Assembly (NCBI GenBank): GCA_023248635.1
Contig: JAHFED010000027.1
Coordinates: 3,319-67,318 of the forward strand
Length of the DNA stretch: 64,000 bases
Origin: Myxococcales bacterium
GTDB taxonomy: Bacteria > Myxococcota > UBA727 > VGSZ01
Direction: 5' to 3'
The stretch's first letter is position 1. Each line of letters opens with the position of its first letter. A program made the position numbers and the translations under genes. This document shows, in pieces, positions 33,831 through 42,411 of the stretch. Below the pieces are notes generated by a model, which worked only from the letters and a program-made list of their open reading frames with translations, did no database searches and was not told the DNA's origin.

Positions 33831-34657
33831 GTGCACGACATCCCTCCGCCATCGAGCTCGCCCAGCACGGTCCCACTGTGCTGATCGGGTTGGGCTGGAC
33901 CGCGCCGACGCAAGACGACGACGGTGCAGTCGTCTTCGGGGGCCTGGGGCCCGAGTGCTGCGATGTGTTTGGTCGCGAGGCTCGGGTTCAGCACGAAGCG
34001 CTCGTCTTGCTCGAAGAGCGCCAGGGCGCCGCAGTGATCCTCCGGCAGCGTCGTCAAAGCTGCGAGCTCCAGGGCGCCGTCGGTGGCGATGGTGATGGAG
34101 CGCAGCGACGATGCCGCTCCGCTCGCGTGCACGCGCAAGCTGGCGTGGTGATCGAGCCCATTGACCAGGCGATAGGCCGGACAATCCGGCGCGCCGTCGG
34201 TGGGTGCAGGCACGGGGATGAAGCGCCCGTTCACCCGCACCAGACCGTCGCCGACGCCGAAGACGCAGTAGCGCTCGGGCGCGATCACAGCGACCTGCAC
34301 CGTGAAGAGCAAACACGAGGCGATGACAGCCGTGACGTCGTCGTCGTTGACGCTGCAGCGCTGGGCGGTCTCTTTGAGCATGTCGACCAGGGCAGCGATC
34401 GAGGCGGCACCGATGTCTTCGACGGCGGAGCCATTTCTCAAGCGGCGAGCGAGGTCGGCGGCGAGGAAGCGAGCGCCCAGGCCCGCGCCCACCTCCGAGG
34501 ACTCGCCACCAGAGCAGCCGTCACAGACGACGGCCACCGCGTAGCCCCCACCCAGCCGCAGCGCGCAGGCGTCTTGGCTCCCCCGGCGCGCGCGGTGGTG
34601 GGAGCGGCCGACCGTCGAAGCGATCACGGAGTCCCAAGATGAAGCGATAAGAGTCAT
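33827..34657 (-). CDS. PP2C-type protein phosphatase
   Basis: 276 residues. The N-terminus STVGRSHHRARRGSQDACAL matches the G.SH...G..CQDA signature of cytoplasmic PP2C proteins linked to TerY-like modules. The metal-binding VVCDGCSGG has Asp 46, ATDGAL lies in the middle, and EDDCTVVVLRR ends the domain. It should remove phosphate from targets of the adjacent kinase. It is the first gene of the operon. ATG 34657 lies only 6 nt after a good -10 box (34664-34669), so the transcript may be leaderless. Confidence 0.85.
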   Translation of the reverse strand: MTLIASSWDSVIASTVGRSHHRARRGSQDACALRLGGGYAVAVVCDGCSGGESSEVGAGLGARFLAADLARRLRNGSAVEDIGAASIAALVDMLKETAQRCSVNDDDVTAVIASCLLFTVQVAVIAPERYCVFGVGDGLVRVNGRFIPVPAPTDGAPDCPAYRLVNGLDHHASLRVHASGAASSLRSITIATDGALELAALTTLPEDHCGALALFEQDERFVLNPSLATKHIAALGPQAPEDDCTVVVLRRRGPAQPDQHSGTVLGELDGGGMSCT

Positions 34658-34663
34658 ATAGAG

Positions 34664-34692
34664 AAGATACGCATCGAATCGGGAGTAGTCAA
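34664..34692 (-). promoter_or_regulatory. Sigma-70-like promoter of the PP2C operon
   Basis: Reading leftward, TTGACT at 34692-34687, a 17-bp spacer and TATCTT at 34669-34664. The start codon lies 6 nt further on, so the transcript may begin at or near the ATG. The surrounding sequence is A/T-richer than the coding regions. Confidence 0.5.
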
Positions 34693-34856
34693 GATCGATG
34701 CTGGATCAGTTGTGATCTCAAACTGTTGTGGTGGATCCGTCGGGATCAATCGATGCCGCCCGCCCTGAGCGCCAGGGCCCCCGCGCGTGGGGTGCTTGCC
34801 GCGCACCGCTGGGAGAGTTCGGCGATGGTCGGTGCGCTTTTCAGGGGGAGCGAGAC

Positions 34857-35945
34857 ATGGCGGCAACGACGGGCTTTCGACCGCCAACCTGGTTGCTCCT
34901 GCAGGCGCTTTGGGCCGTGGCCTGCCCCTCGGTCGTCGACGACGCCGACGACGACGATTCGAGCGCCTCCTTTCGCCGCCTGTGGGTCCCGCACTTCGAC
35001 AAGGGCGAGCTGCAAGGCTGGGCTGCCGACCGCCTGAGCGCCGATCCGACGGGCGGACCCGACATCGTGCTGCGCCTCCCCGACGGCACCCACGCCAACG
35101 CCGCCGCCTTCGACGCCGACGGCGACCTTTGGGTCACAGACAACGCCGGCCATCGCTTGCTCGAGCTTGCTGCGCGCGATCTCTCGACCTCGGGCTCGCC
35201 CACCCCAGCGACGATCATCGAGACCGACGGCGCGAGCCTCCGCTCCCCCATCGGCTTGGTGAGCGACGGAGAAGGCGGACTGTGGGTCGCCGTCGAGGGA
35301 CGGGTCGAGCTCTTCGTTGCCTCCGACCTCGATGGACCTGGACCGACGACGCCGACGCGCACCCTCACCCATGTGGGCTTCGACCAGCCCGCCGGTCTGA
35401 CCTTCGACGACGAGGGCGACCTGTGGCTCAGCGACGCAGCCCCCGATGACGGCGGCGCCAACGACAACGCCGTCATGGCCTTCGCGCCCGCGCAGCTGGC
35501 CGCGGGTGGGGAGCAGACGCCTTTGTTGACGCTGACGTACACGAGCTTCGCGTTGGTCGAAGGTCTGCAGTTCGACGACGACGGCGACCTCTGGGTGGCC
35601 AGCAACGACGGTTTGGCGGTGAGCCGCTTCGACGCAGACGACGTCGCCCTGCCCGGGGCCTCCGAAGTGCGTGCGGTGGAGCCCGTGGGTTCCCTGGAAT
35701 CCGACGACGACGACAGCGCGACCGGCCGCAGCGTGCGCAAGCCGGGCGGGATCCTCTTTGACCCCGACGGCAACCTCTGGGTGAACTCCGAGCGCGGCGA
35801 CCCCGGCGACGACCTCTCGGCCGTGCTGCGTTTTGACCGCGCCCAGCTCGACGACGTCATCGGATCCCAGGGGCTGAGCGCCGCTGTGCTGCTCGAGCGG
35901 GCAACCTCCAATCCCGGCTTCGGCGGTTTGGCGTTGGAGCGCTGA
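34857..35945 (+). CDS. NHL/SMP-30-like repeat lipoprotein
   Basis: About 362 residues. The N-terminus TGFRPPTWLLLQALWAVACP ends in a lipobox-like cysteine. The mature region has beta-propeller repeats with the pattern FDADGDLWVTDNAGHRLLEL, FDDEGDLWLSDA, FDDDGDLWVASNDGLAVSRF and FDPDGNLWVNSERG. It is probably a surface or periplasmic ligand-binding propeller; no enzymatic motif is seen. GGGGAG lies 7 nt before ATG 34857. It is divergent from the PP2C operon across about 200 bp. Confidence 0.8.
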   Translation: MAATTGFRPPTWLLLQALWAVACPSVVDDADDDDSSASFRRLWVPHFDKGELQGWAADRLSADPTGGPDIVLRLPDGTHANAAAFDADGDLWVTDNAGHRLLELAARDLSTSGSPTPATIIETDGASLRSPIGLVSDGEGGLWVAVEGRVELFVASDLDGPGPTTPTRTLTHVGFDQPAGLTFDDEGDLWLSDAAPDDGGANDNAVMAFAPAQLAAGGEQTPLLTLTYTSFALVEGLQFDDDGDLWVASNDGLAVSRFDADDVALPGASEVRAVEPVGSLESDDDDSATGRSVRKPGGILFDPDGNLWVNSERGDPGDDLSAVLRFDRAQLDDVIGSQGLSAAVLLERATSNPGFGGLALER

Positions 35946-35964
35946 GAAGCGCCGACGTTTGAGC

Positions 35965-38900
35965 TCAGCGGTCGAGCAGCAGCTGCGACACGGAGTCGCT
36001 GGCGGCCGAGCGCAACACCAGGGCGGGCCCGCTCGCGCTGACGGAGGACGAGCCGGGTTGGTTGGCGTCGACGATGCGCACCATGTCGCTGGCGAGATCG
36101 CACATCGCGGTCTTTTGCAGCCCGCCCTGTTGGATCGTGAAGACAGCGCTGCCCTCGAAGAAGGCCAAGCCGTCGCCTGAAATGGGCACGCTCCAGCCGG
36201 TGGGGAGGCGACAGCTGCGGCGACGATGGATGAAGTTCCGGAACTCCGAGGGGGTGTCGAAGAGCAGCAAGCCCAGGGGTGTGCCGGCGAAGGCGTCGGT
36301 GGCGAAGGCGACGACGCGTTTTCCCTCGCTCATGGGCATGGTGACGTTGGGGAAGGTTGCGTTGGTCAAAGGGGTGATGCTGCCGCCGCCGCAGGGCAGG
36401 TTGGCGACGGTTGGCTCGAAGATCATGGCCTGTCCCGCGGAGCTGGCCACAGTGCGGTCGAGCCAGGTGACCCTCGTGCCGTCGACGGAGACGAAGCCGC
36501 GGCTGAGGTTCCCGCCGCTGATGTTGACCTGGCAATCGTCTTCGCCGCCGGTGCCGTCGTCGCGCTGGAAGGTCTGGTCGGCGCCCGCGAACTGGATGCG
36601 CACGTCGGCGTTGGGAAAGCCGAAGCCGGGATCCTCCGTGCCGCTCAGCCAAGCGATCACCGACGTCGACATCCCGAAGTTGCGCTGGCTGCCCTGGAGG
36701 TCATCAATCACCGCGCCGCCAACGGCATCGCTCGAGATCAGCACGGTGACGTCGTCGTTGCTGAGCAGGTCGCCGTCGATGCCGGGTGCGACGATGTTGA
36801 TGGCGTCGACGTCGTCGTCGTTCGAGGCGATGAGCGGGCCGCTGCTGATGAACGAGCGCTTGAAGATCGAGGCATCGTTCTTTGATCGCAGCAACAGGTC
36901 GTCGAAGTCGATGAGCTTGATGTCGCCGGTGCCGCTGGCAAAGAGAGCAAAGTCAGCGCCCATGATGTCGTCGTCGACGGGGGTCTGCTGCACCGCCAGC
37001 AGCGGGCGCCGCGTCAAGAGATCGTGAAACAGCAGCTGGTTCAAGAAGATCCCGGGCGTCGAGAACTCGAACCAGCCCCCGTTGGCGACGGCGACGCCGG
37101 CGGCTGCGAGGGTGCCGAGCTCGGTGCGCTCGTCGTCGGATCCGACTGCCCCTTCGGCTTCGTAGCAGCGGTTGGGCCCCGGGGAGATCACCACGGGGCC
37201 GTTTGCGGAGCCAGTCTGGTAGCTGATGACGCCCGGCCCGATGTGCAGGGCACCGATGGGCCCAGCAGCGCTCGACTCGATGACGGTGCGAACGTCGTCG
37301 CCGCCGCTTTCGGCGAAGAGGCCGTCGGCGCCAGGGTTGTGGTGGAGGATGGTCAGCGCCGCCGTGGCGTAGACGAGCCCGCGCTGACAAGCGGGGACGC
37401 TGGGGTCCTCGGGGAAGTACAAGCCCGGCTGCGTGACCTGGGCGGCGGGGATGTCGGTGGCGACGTTGCTGGTGTCGTCGTCGAGGGCGCCAGCTGCTCC
37501 CAAGAGCCCATCCGCACCTGGCCTGCGCACCTGCAGCGTGAAGGACTCAGCCGAGACCTCAAGCATCCACGCCGCCGTCTCGTCGGACAGGACCGGCAGA
37601 TGCTCCCGCAACACCGGGTCCCCCGCGATGGCAGTAAAGGTGTCGTCGCGGCCGGGGTCGCCGCTGAACTCGAAGACGCCGTTTGGTCCCGGCGACAACA
37701 AGAACACGTCGTGGTTGGTGTCGCTGGCGAAGCAGGTCACCAGGATTCGGCCCTGGGACATGCTCGGATTGCGAAAGCCCTTCTGTTCGCCGCAGCCGAC
37801 GGGTGCTCCGAAGGAGGGAAAGGGTGTCAGGGGGAAGGGAAAGTCGCCGACGAAGACGGAGTCGTTGCCGAACGGGAGCAAATCCAGGGTTCCCGCGTGG
37901 GTGGCGTCGATGAAGAAGCCCTCGATGAAGGCGATGCCGGCCGAGCCGCCACTCAGGGCTGCCACCTGCCGGGCGTCGTCGTCGAAGGTGGCGGCGGTGT
38001 TGGGGGTGGCCAGCACGAAGCTCGAAAACACCAGGTTCTCGTCGTCAGCGGTGCCAAAGCGGAGGTCGAGCCCGGGACCGATGACCCGAGCGCTGTCGGT
38101 GACGTCGCCCGAGACGCCGTCGTCGATCAGGAAGGCCACGCGGTCGCCGAAGCCCACCATGGTGTCGCGGTTGGGTCTCTCGCTCGTCGCTTGGGCGATG
38201 GTCAAAGATCCCTCGAACACTTCGACGACGGTGGTCGCACTGGCGTTGCCGGCGCGGTCCACCGCCTGCACTTCGAAGGTGTTGGTGGTTTCGGGCTCGA
38301 GGTCGACCAGCAGTGAGACGGGCGCCGCAGGTGTTCCTGGCGCGGGCACGTCGAGGAAGAAGCGCGAACGAGTGGCGCTGTTGCACAGGGGAGCGACGGC
38401 AGAGGGGCAGAGCTTGATCGTGTCGGTGTGGCCGCCGCCCCTCACCTCGAAATGCGAGAAGTTCGGATCGGTGTGGGAGGTCGAGGCTGACGAGAACAAG
38501 AGCAAGGTGCTCGAGCCTGTGACCTCGTCCAGGGGAAGGGCAAAGACAGGTGCGCTGGGTGCGACGTCGTCATGAACCACGATCTGCGTGTCGGTCAGGC
38601 TGACATTGTTGGCGGCGTCGCGGGCTCGCACGCACACGCGGCTGGTCGCATTCGGTGCGACGACGACGCTGAAGGACGCTCCCGGCACGTCGGCGGGCGT
38701 GCAGTTGCAGCTCGCGCCCGTGGTCGAGCACGCCTGGTAGGAGCCAAAGTGAAGATCGGTGGAAGCAAGGTCGAGATCGAGGCTCACGCTGGTCGACGAG
38801 GTGAACAGCGTTGCCGGGGTCGCGCAGTTGCTCTCGAAACAGGGCTTGGTGGGGCTGACGCTGTCCACAGTCAGGGTGAGCACGTCCGGCGCGCTCGCGT

Positions 38901-41900
38901 TGCCGGCGACGTCGACGGCATCGACGAAGAAGTGCTTGTCGCCGTCGACGCCCAAGGCGGCGACGGCGACGGTGAACGCGAGGCCGGACCATTGGCACCT
39001 GCTGCCGACCAGTGCGGTCTCGTCGGCGCCGCCGTCGAGTGAAGTGCAGCTGAGCCCATTGGGGAGCACGAGATCGTAGCTGCGCGGGCTGCGAAGGCCC
39101 GACCCGCCAGCGTCTGCAGACAGGGCCTGCAGCGCCATCGAAACCGGCGCGGACAGCGGGCCGACGATGAGAGATGGGGTCGCAAACGCCGGCGAGGTCG
39201 GCGCGGTCGCGTCGAGGGTGATGGTGTTGGACGTCCCGTTGGCGCCGTTGGTGCGGCCGGCGGCGTCTTGCACGCAGACACTGACGGTCTTTGCTCCGTC
39301 GCTGACGTCGCCGAGATCGAAGGGCAGCGACGTCGGCAGCGCGGGCAGGGGCAGGGGCAGCAGGGCGAACGACGCCGTCGCGCAAGGCAGGACGCCCTCG
39401 GCGATGGCAACGGCCCGCGCGTCGGCGGCCAGGGCGCTGATGCGAATGCCGATCGCACGGTCACGGGCGAAGCCTGCTCCGGGCGGCTCAGGGCCGCTCC
39501 CCTCGAGCGTGAATGCGACGTCGGGATCGGTCTGATCCAAGACGATGCTGTCGGCCAAGGCCGTGGTGTTGCCGGCTGGGTCCTTGAGGCAGGCGAGGAC
39601 GGTTTTGGTGCCATCGCCGGGGTCCAGGGTGACAGCGGAGCTGCTGCTGAAGGCGAGGTAGCCGGCGGGGTCTCCGCAATCGAGCGCCGACGTCGACGTC
39701 TTGAATTTCAAAGGAGCGTTGGTCTCGACCACGCGGCTGAAGTCAGCGGCAGCGGAGGTTGAGGTGGCGAAGGCAGCGCCGGCGGAGACGCTGAAGTCGG
39801 CGGCGGGTGCGGTTTGATCGAGGACGAAGCTGCGGGAGAACTGGCTGGTGCTGCCGTCGAGGAGATCGCGGTGCACCGTCAGGATGACGTTGCCTTCGGC
39901 GGCGCCCAGCAAGTCGACGACCGTGAGGTTGTCGTCGTCGAGAGCGATCGCTCGTGTGCCGCCGCCGTTGATCGCAACCCGCAGGCGCACGACGCCGGTG
40001 AGATCGACCAGTTGCACGCGGACGGCGTCGGTGTTGATGAAGGGGCTCTGCACGCACTCGGCGCCGGTGAGCGCGCAGATCTCGAAGTCGCCGATGTTCA
40101 GGGGCAGCAAGGTGGCGGGAGCGACGCTGAGGCTGGCATCGCTGACGACGAGGCCGACGACGGATCCGGTGCCGTAGCCATCGTGCTTCGCCACCAATTC
40201 GTAGCTCTCGCCAACGCGGGTGGCAGGGAGGTCGGCAAAGACCACGTCGCCGGCGTCGTTGGTGGCCAGCAGCTGCGCAAACACACGATCCGGGCTCTGC
40301 AGGGTCAGGGTGACGTCGATGTCGGCGTGGGCGTCGTCGACGTCAGCCTGATCGTCGAGCCGGAAGCGTGCGCTCAGGTCGCCCCTGGCGAGCGCGAGGT
40401 CCAAGTCCTCGAGGTCGACGACTGCTGCGCTCCCGTCCGCTGCGGGAGTGGGCATCACCAGCGCCGGTCGCCGGGCGGTGCGGTAGCCATCGAGCGACAC
40501 CTCGAGCGCATAGCCCGCTCCCTCGGGAACGCCGGGCAAGGCAAAGAGTGAGTCGGCGTCGACGTCGTCAAGGGCCACCACCACATCGTCGCGGCTCAAG
40601 GTGACCGTGGCACCGGTCGCGCTGGCGCCGACGCCGGCCGTCGTGACTCGTCCGACAAAAGTGCCCTGCAGCGCGAGCGTGACATCGCCGCTGACCACCG
40701 CCTCGTTGCCCACGCGATCAACGAGCAGGGCCTCGAAGACGACGACGTCGCCGTCTCCCAGGCTGCTGTCGATGAAGACGGTGGTGGGACCAAAGGGCAG
40801 GTCGTCGGAGAAGGCCTGTCCCAACGCGCGCACCTGCATGACGACAGGCGGATCGACCAAGGCACCGCTCACATCGAAGTCGATGACGGCGCTGCGCGTG
40901 CGCAGGACCCCCCCGACCGCGTTGTCGACGACGAGAGACACATCGGGCGCGCTGGCATCGACGAGGGCGCGCAGCTGCACGTCGGGGGCGCGGTTGCCAG
41001 CACGGTCCTCGATGCCGACGAAGACGACGACGGCGCCATCGGCAGCCGCGCTGACGGTCCTTTCGAGCCGCACCTGTCCTGGCGGACCCGAGGTGGCGGC
41101 GAGCACGGGGGGGGCAGCGCCGACCGAGGCATCGAAGCCGGCCACCGCGGAGTCGTCGTCGGTGGCGTCGACACGCACGGTCAGGGTGGGCGTGCGCGAC
41201 AAGAAGGTGCCGCCCACATCTCGTTGCAGCCCGAGCAGGGTGGCCTCGACGATGCGGGGAGGAACGCTGTCTCTGACCAAAGAGACACTGAAGACCTGGG
41301 ACACGAAGCGGAAGCGCTGGCTGCGGGCCTCGAGCTGCAGAAAGACCTGCACGACGCCGTCGACGTCGGGAAGCGACAGGGTTGCGCTTGCAGCCACGGG
41401 GAGAAACGCCGCCGACCCGCCATCCTCGTCGAGGAAACCGGGATCGATCGACAAGCGCATGCCAGTGACACCGGCGGCGGCCGCAGCGTCCAGGGGGAGC
41501 ACGTCGACGTCGACGCTGTCGCCACGGGTATAGATGATCCCGCCTTGGAGCCGCGTGGTGTCCCCCGTGGCGACGGCGAGGGCCGTGCGCGCGGGAGACA
41601 GCAGCAGGGCATCGACGCCGTCGAACTGGTGCGCAGGCGTGGCGGTGCTCACATCGAGGCCCAAGCGATGGACCGGCACGAAGCCCGGGCTCTCGGCCAC
41701 CAGGGCGTAGCTGCCGATCGACAGACCGGAAAACGAGAAGGCCGCCGACTCGGTGGCCCCCGCCGCGCTGGTCGCCTCGCGCACCAGCACGACGTCGTCG
41801 CCGCGGCGCTGGTAGAGGCGCACGGTGACTTGCCCCAAGGCTTGTTCATCGGCGCGCAGCTCGCCCGCGATGAGGCCGGGCCCCTGGTTGGCGTCGCCGT

Positions 41901-42330
41901 CGAAGGTGAAGGTGAGCGCGCCGACATCCACGCTCGCGCCAGCGACGACGTCGACGCCGGGGGGCTGCGGCCCTCGGTAGAAGGCCGACACGCCTTCGAC
42001 GACGAGGGTGTAGCCGCCGGGCTCCAGGTCCTTGATGGCGAAGAGGCCCGAGGCGCTCCCGACCCCGGCGCCGCCGTCGAGGTCGGTGAGGGCGCGGCTG
42101 AGGGGAACGCCGTCGGCTTCGACCCGCTGTCCGTCCTTGTCGACGAGGCCGACCCGCACGGCGGCCAATTGCCGGAGCCGCGCCTCGGAATCGAAGTCAT
42201 CGAACATCTCCACGCTGCCCGAAACGACACCCGTTTCTTCATCGTCGGGGTCGTCGGTGTTCGAGGGCACGGCGACGTCGCACGCCACGAACCAGCACAA
42301 GACAGCGGGCGCAACAGCGAGCAAGCGCAC
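35965..42330 (-). CDS. Giant secreted lipoprotein with CnaB-like, Ig-like and propeller-like repeats (2121 aa)
   Basis: From a GTG at 42330 (TGGAGG 6 nt upstream) it begins MRLLAVAPAVLCWFVAC, a lipoprotein signal. Residues 35-300 hold two or three carboxypeptidase-regulatory/CnaB-like domains (LEPGGYTLVVEGV, GLSIGSYALVAESP). Residues about 350-1350 are strand-rich repeats with DRAGN and PAGN motifs (VDRAGNASA, LKDPAGNTTALADS) typical of bacterial Ig-like domains. Residues about 1400-2100 repeat a PGxDGxFxxxDDxxT pattern (GPGLDLRFGTADD, SPGPNGVFEFSGDPGRDD, NPGADGLFAESGGDD, APGIDGDLLSNDD). It is probably a cell-surface or adhesion protein; function unknown. Confidence 0.8.
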   Translation of the reverse strand: MRLLAVAPAVLCWFVACDVAVPSNTDDPDDEETGVVSGSVEMFDDFDSEARLRQLAAVRVGLVDKDGQRVEADGVPLSRALTDLDGGAGVGSASGLFAIKDLEPGGYTLVVEGVSAFYRGPQPPGVDVVAGASVDVGALTFTFDGDANQGPGLIAGELRADEQALGQVTVRLYQRRGDDVVLVREATSAAGATESAAFSFSGLSIGSYALVAESPGFVPVHRLGLDVSTATPAHQFDGVDALLLSPARTALAVATGDTTRLQGGIIYTRGDSVDVDVLPLDAAAAAGVTGMRLSIDPGFLDEDGGSAAFLPVAASATLSLPDVDGVVQVFLQLEARSQRFRFVSQVFSVSLVRDSVPPRIVEATLLGLQRDVGGTFLSRTPTLTVRVDATDDDSAVAGFDASVGAAPPVLAATSGPPGQVRLERTVSAAADGAVVVFVGIEDRAGNRAPDVQLRALVDASAPDVSLVVDNAVGGVLRTRSAVIDFDVSGALVDPPVVMQVRALGQAFSDDLPFGPTTVFIDSSLGDGDVVVFEALLVDRVGNEAVVSGDVTLALQGTFVGRVTTAGVGASATGATVTLSRDDVVVALDDVDADSLFALPGVPEGAGYALEVSLDGYRTARRPALVMPTPAADGSAAVVDLEDLDLALARGDLSARFRLDDQADVDDAHADIDVTLTLQSPDRVFAQLLATNDAGDVVFADLPATRVGESYELVAKHDGYGTGSVVGLVVSDASLSVAPATLLPLNIGDFEICALTGAECVQSPFINTDAVRVQLVDLTGVVRLRVAINGGGTRAIALDDDNLTVVDLLGAAEGNVILTVHRDLLDGSTSQFSRSFVLDQTAPAADFSVSAGAAFATSTSAAADFSRVVETNAPLKFKTSTSALDCGDPAGYLAFSSSSAVTLDPGDGTKTVLACLKDPAGNTTALADSIVLDQTDPDVAFTLEGSGPEPPGAGFARDRAIGIRISALAADARAVAIAEGVLPCATASFALLPLPLPALPTSLPFDLGDVSDGAKTVSVCVQDAAGRTNGANGTSNTITLDATAPTSPAFATPSLIVGPLSAPVSMALQALSADAGGSGLRSPRSYDLVLPNGLSCTSLDGGADETALVGSRCQWSGLAFTVAVAALGVDGDKHFFVDAVDVAGNASAPDVLTLTVDSVSPTKPCFESNCATPATLFTSSTSVSLDLDLASTDLHFGSYQACSTTGASCNCTPADVPGASFSVVVAPNATSRVCVRARDAANNVSLTDTQIVVHDDVAPSAPVFALPLDEVTGSSTLLLFSSASTSHTDPNFSHFEVRGGGHTDTIKLCPSAVAPLCNSATRSRFFLDVPAPGTPAAPVSLLVDLEPETTNTFEVQAVDRAGNASATTVVEVFEGSLTIAQATSERPNRDTMVGFGDRVAFLIDDGVSGDVTDSARVIGPGLDLRFGTADDENLVFSSFVLATPNTAATFDDDARQVAALSGGSAGIAFIEGFFIDATHAGTLDLLPFGNDSVFVGDFPFPLTPFPSFGAPVGCGEQKGFRNPSMSQGRILVTCFASDTNHDVFLLSPGPNGVFEFSGDPGRDDTFTAIAGDPVLREHLPVLSDETAAWMLEVSAESFTLQVRRPGADGLLGAAGALDDDTSNVATDIPAAQVTQPGLYFPEDPSVPACQRGLVYATAALTILHHNPGADGLFAESGGDDVRTVIESSAAGPIGALHIGPGVISYQTGSANGPVVISPGPNRCYEAEGAVGSDDERTELGTLAAAGVAVANGGWFEFSTPGIFLNQLLFHDLLTRRPLLAVQQTPVDDDIMGADFALFASGTGDIKLIDFDDLLLRSKNDASIFKRSFISSGPLIASNDDDVDAINIVAPGIDGDLLSNDDVTVLISSDAVGGAVIDDLQGSQRNFGMSTSVIAWLSGTEDPGFGFPNADVRIQFAGADQTFQRDDGTGGEDDCQVNISGGNLSRGFVSVDGTRVTWLDRTVASSAGQAMIFEPTVANLPCGGGSITPLTNATFPNVTMPMSEGKRVVAFATDAFAGTPLGLLLFDTPSEFRNFIHRRRSCRLPTGWSVPISGDGLAFFEGSAVFTIQQGGLQKTAMCDLASDMVRIVDANQPGSSSVSASGPALVLRSAASDSVSQLLLDR

Positions 42331-42411
42331 GATGGCCTCCAGGCACGAAGGCAAGCTACCCCGACGTCGACGGCTGCACCGCCTTGGGGGTTCGCTCTGC
42401 CCCGTTCTGGC

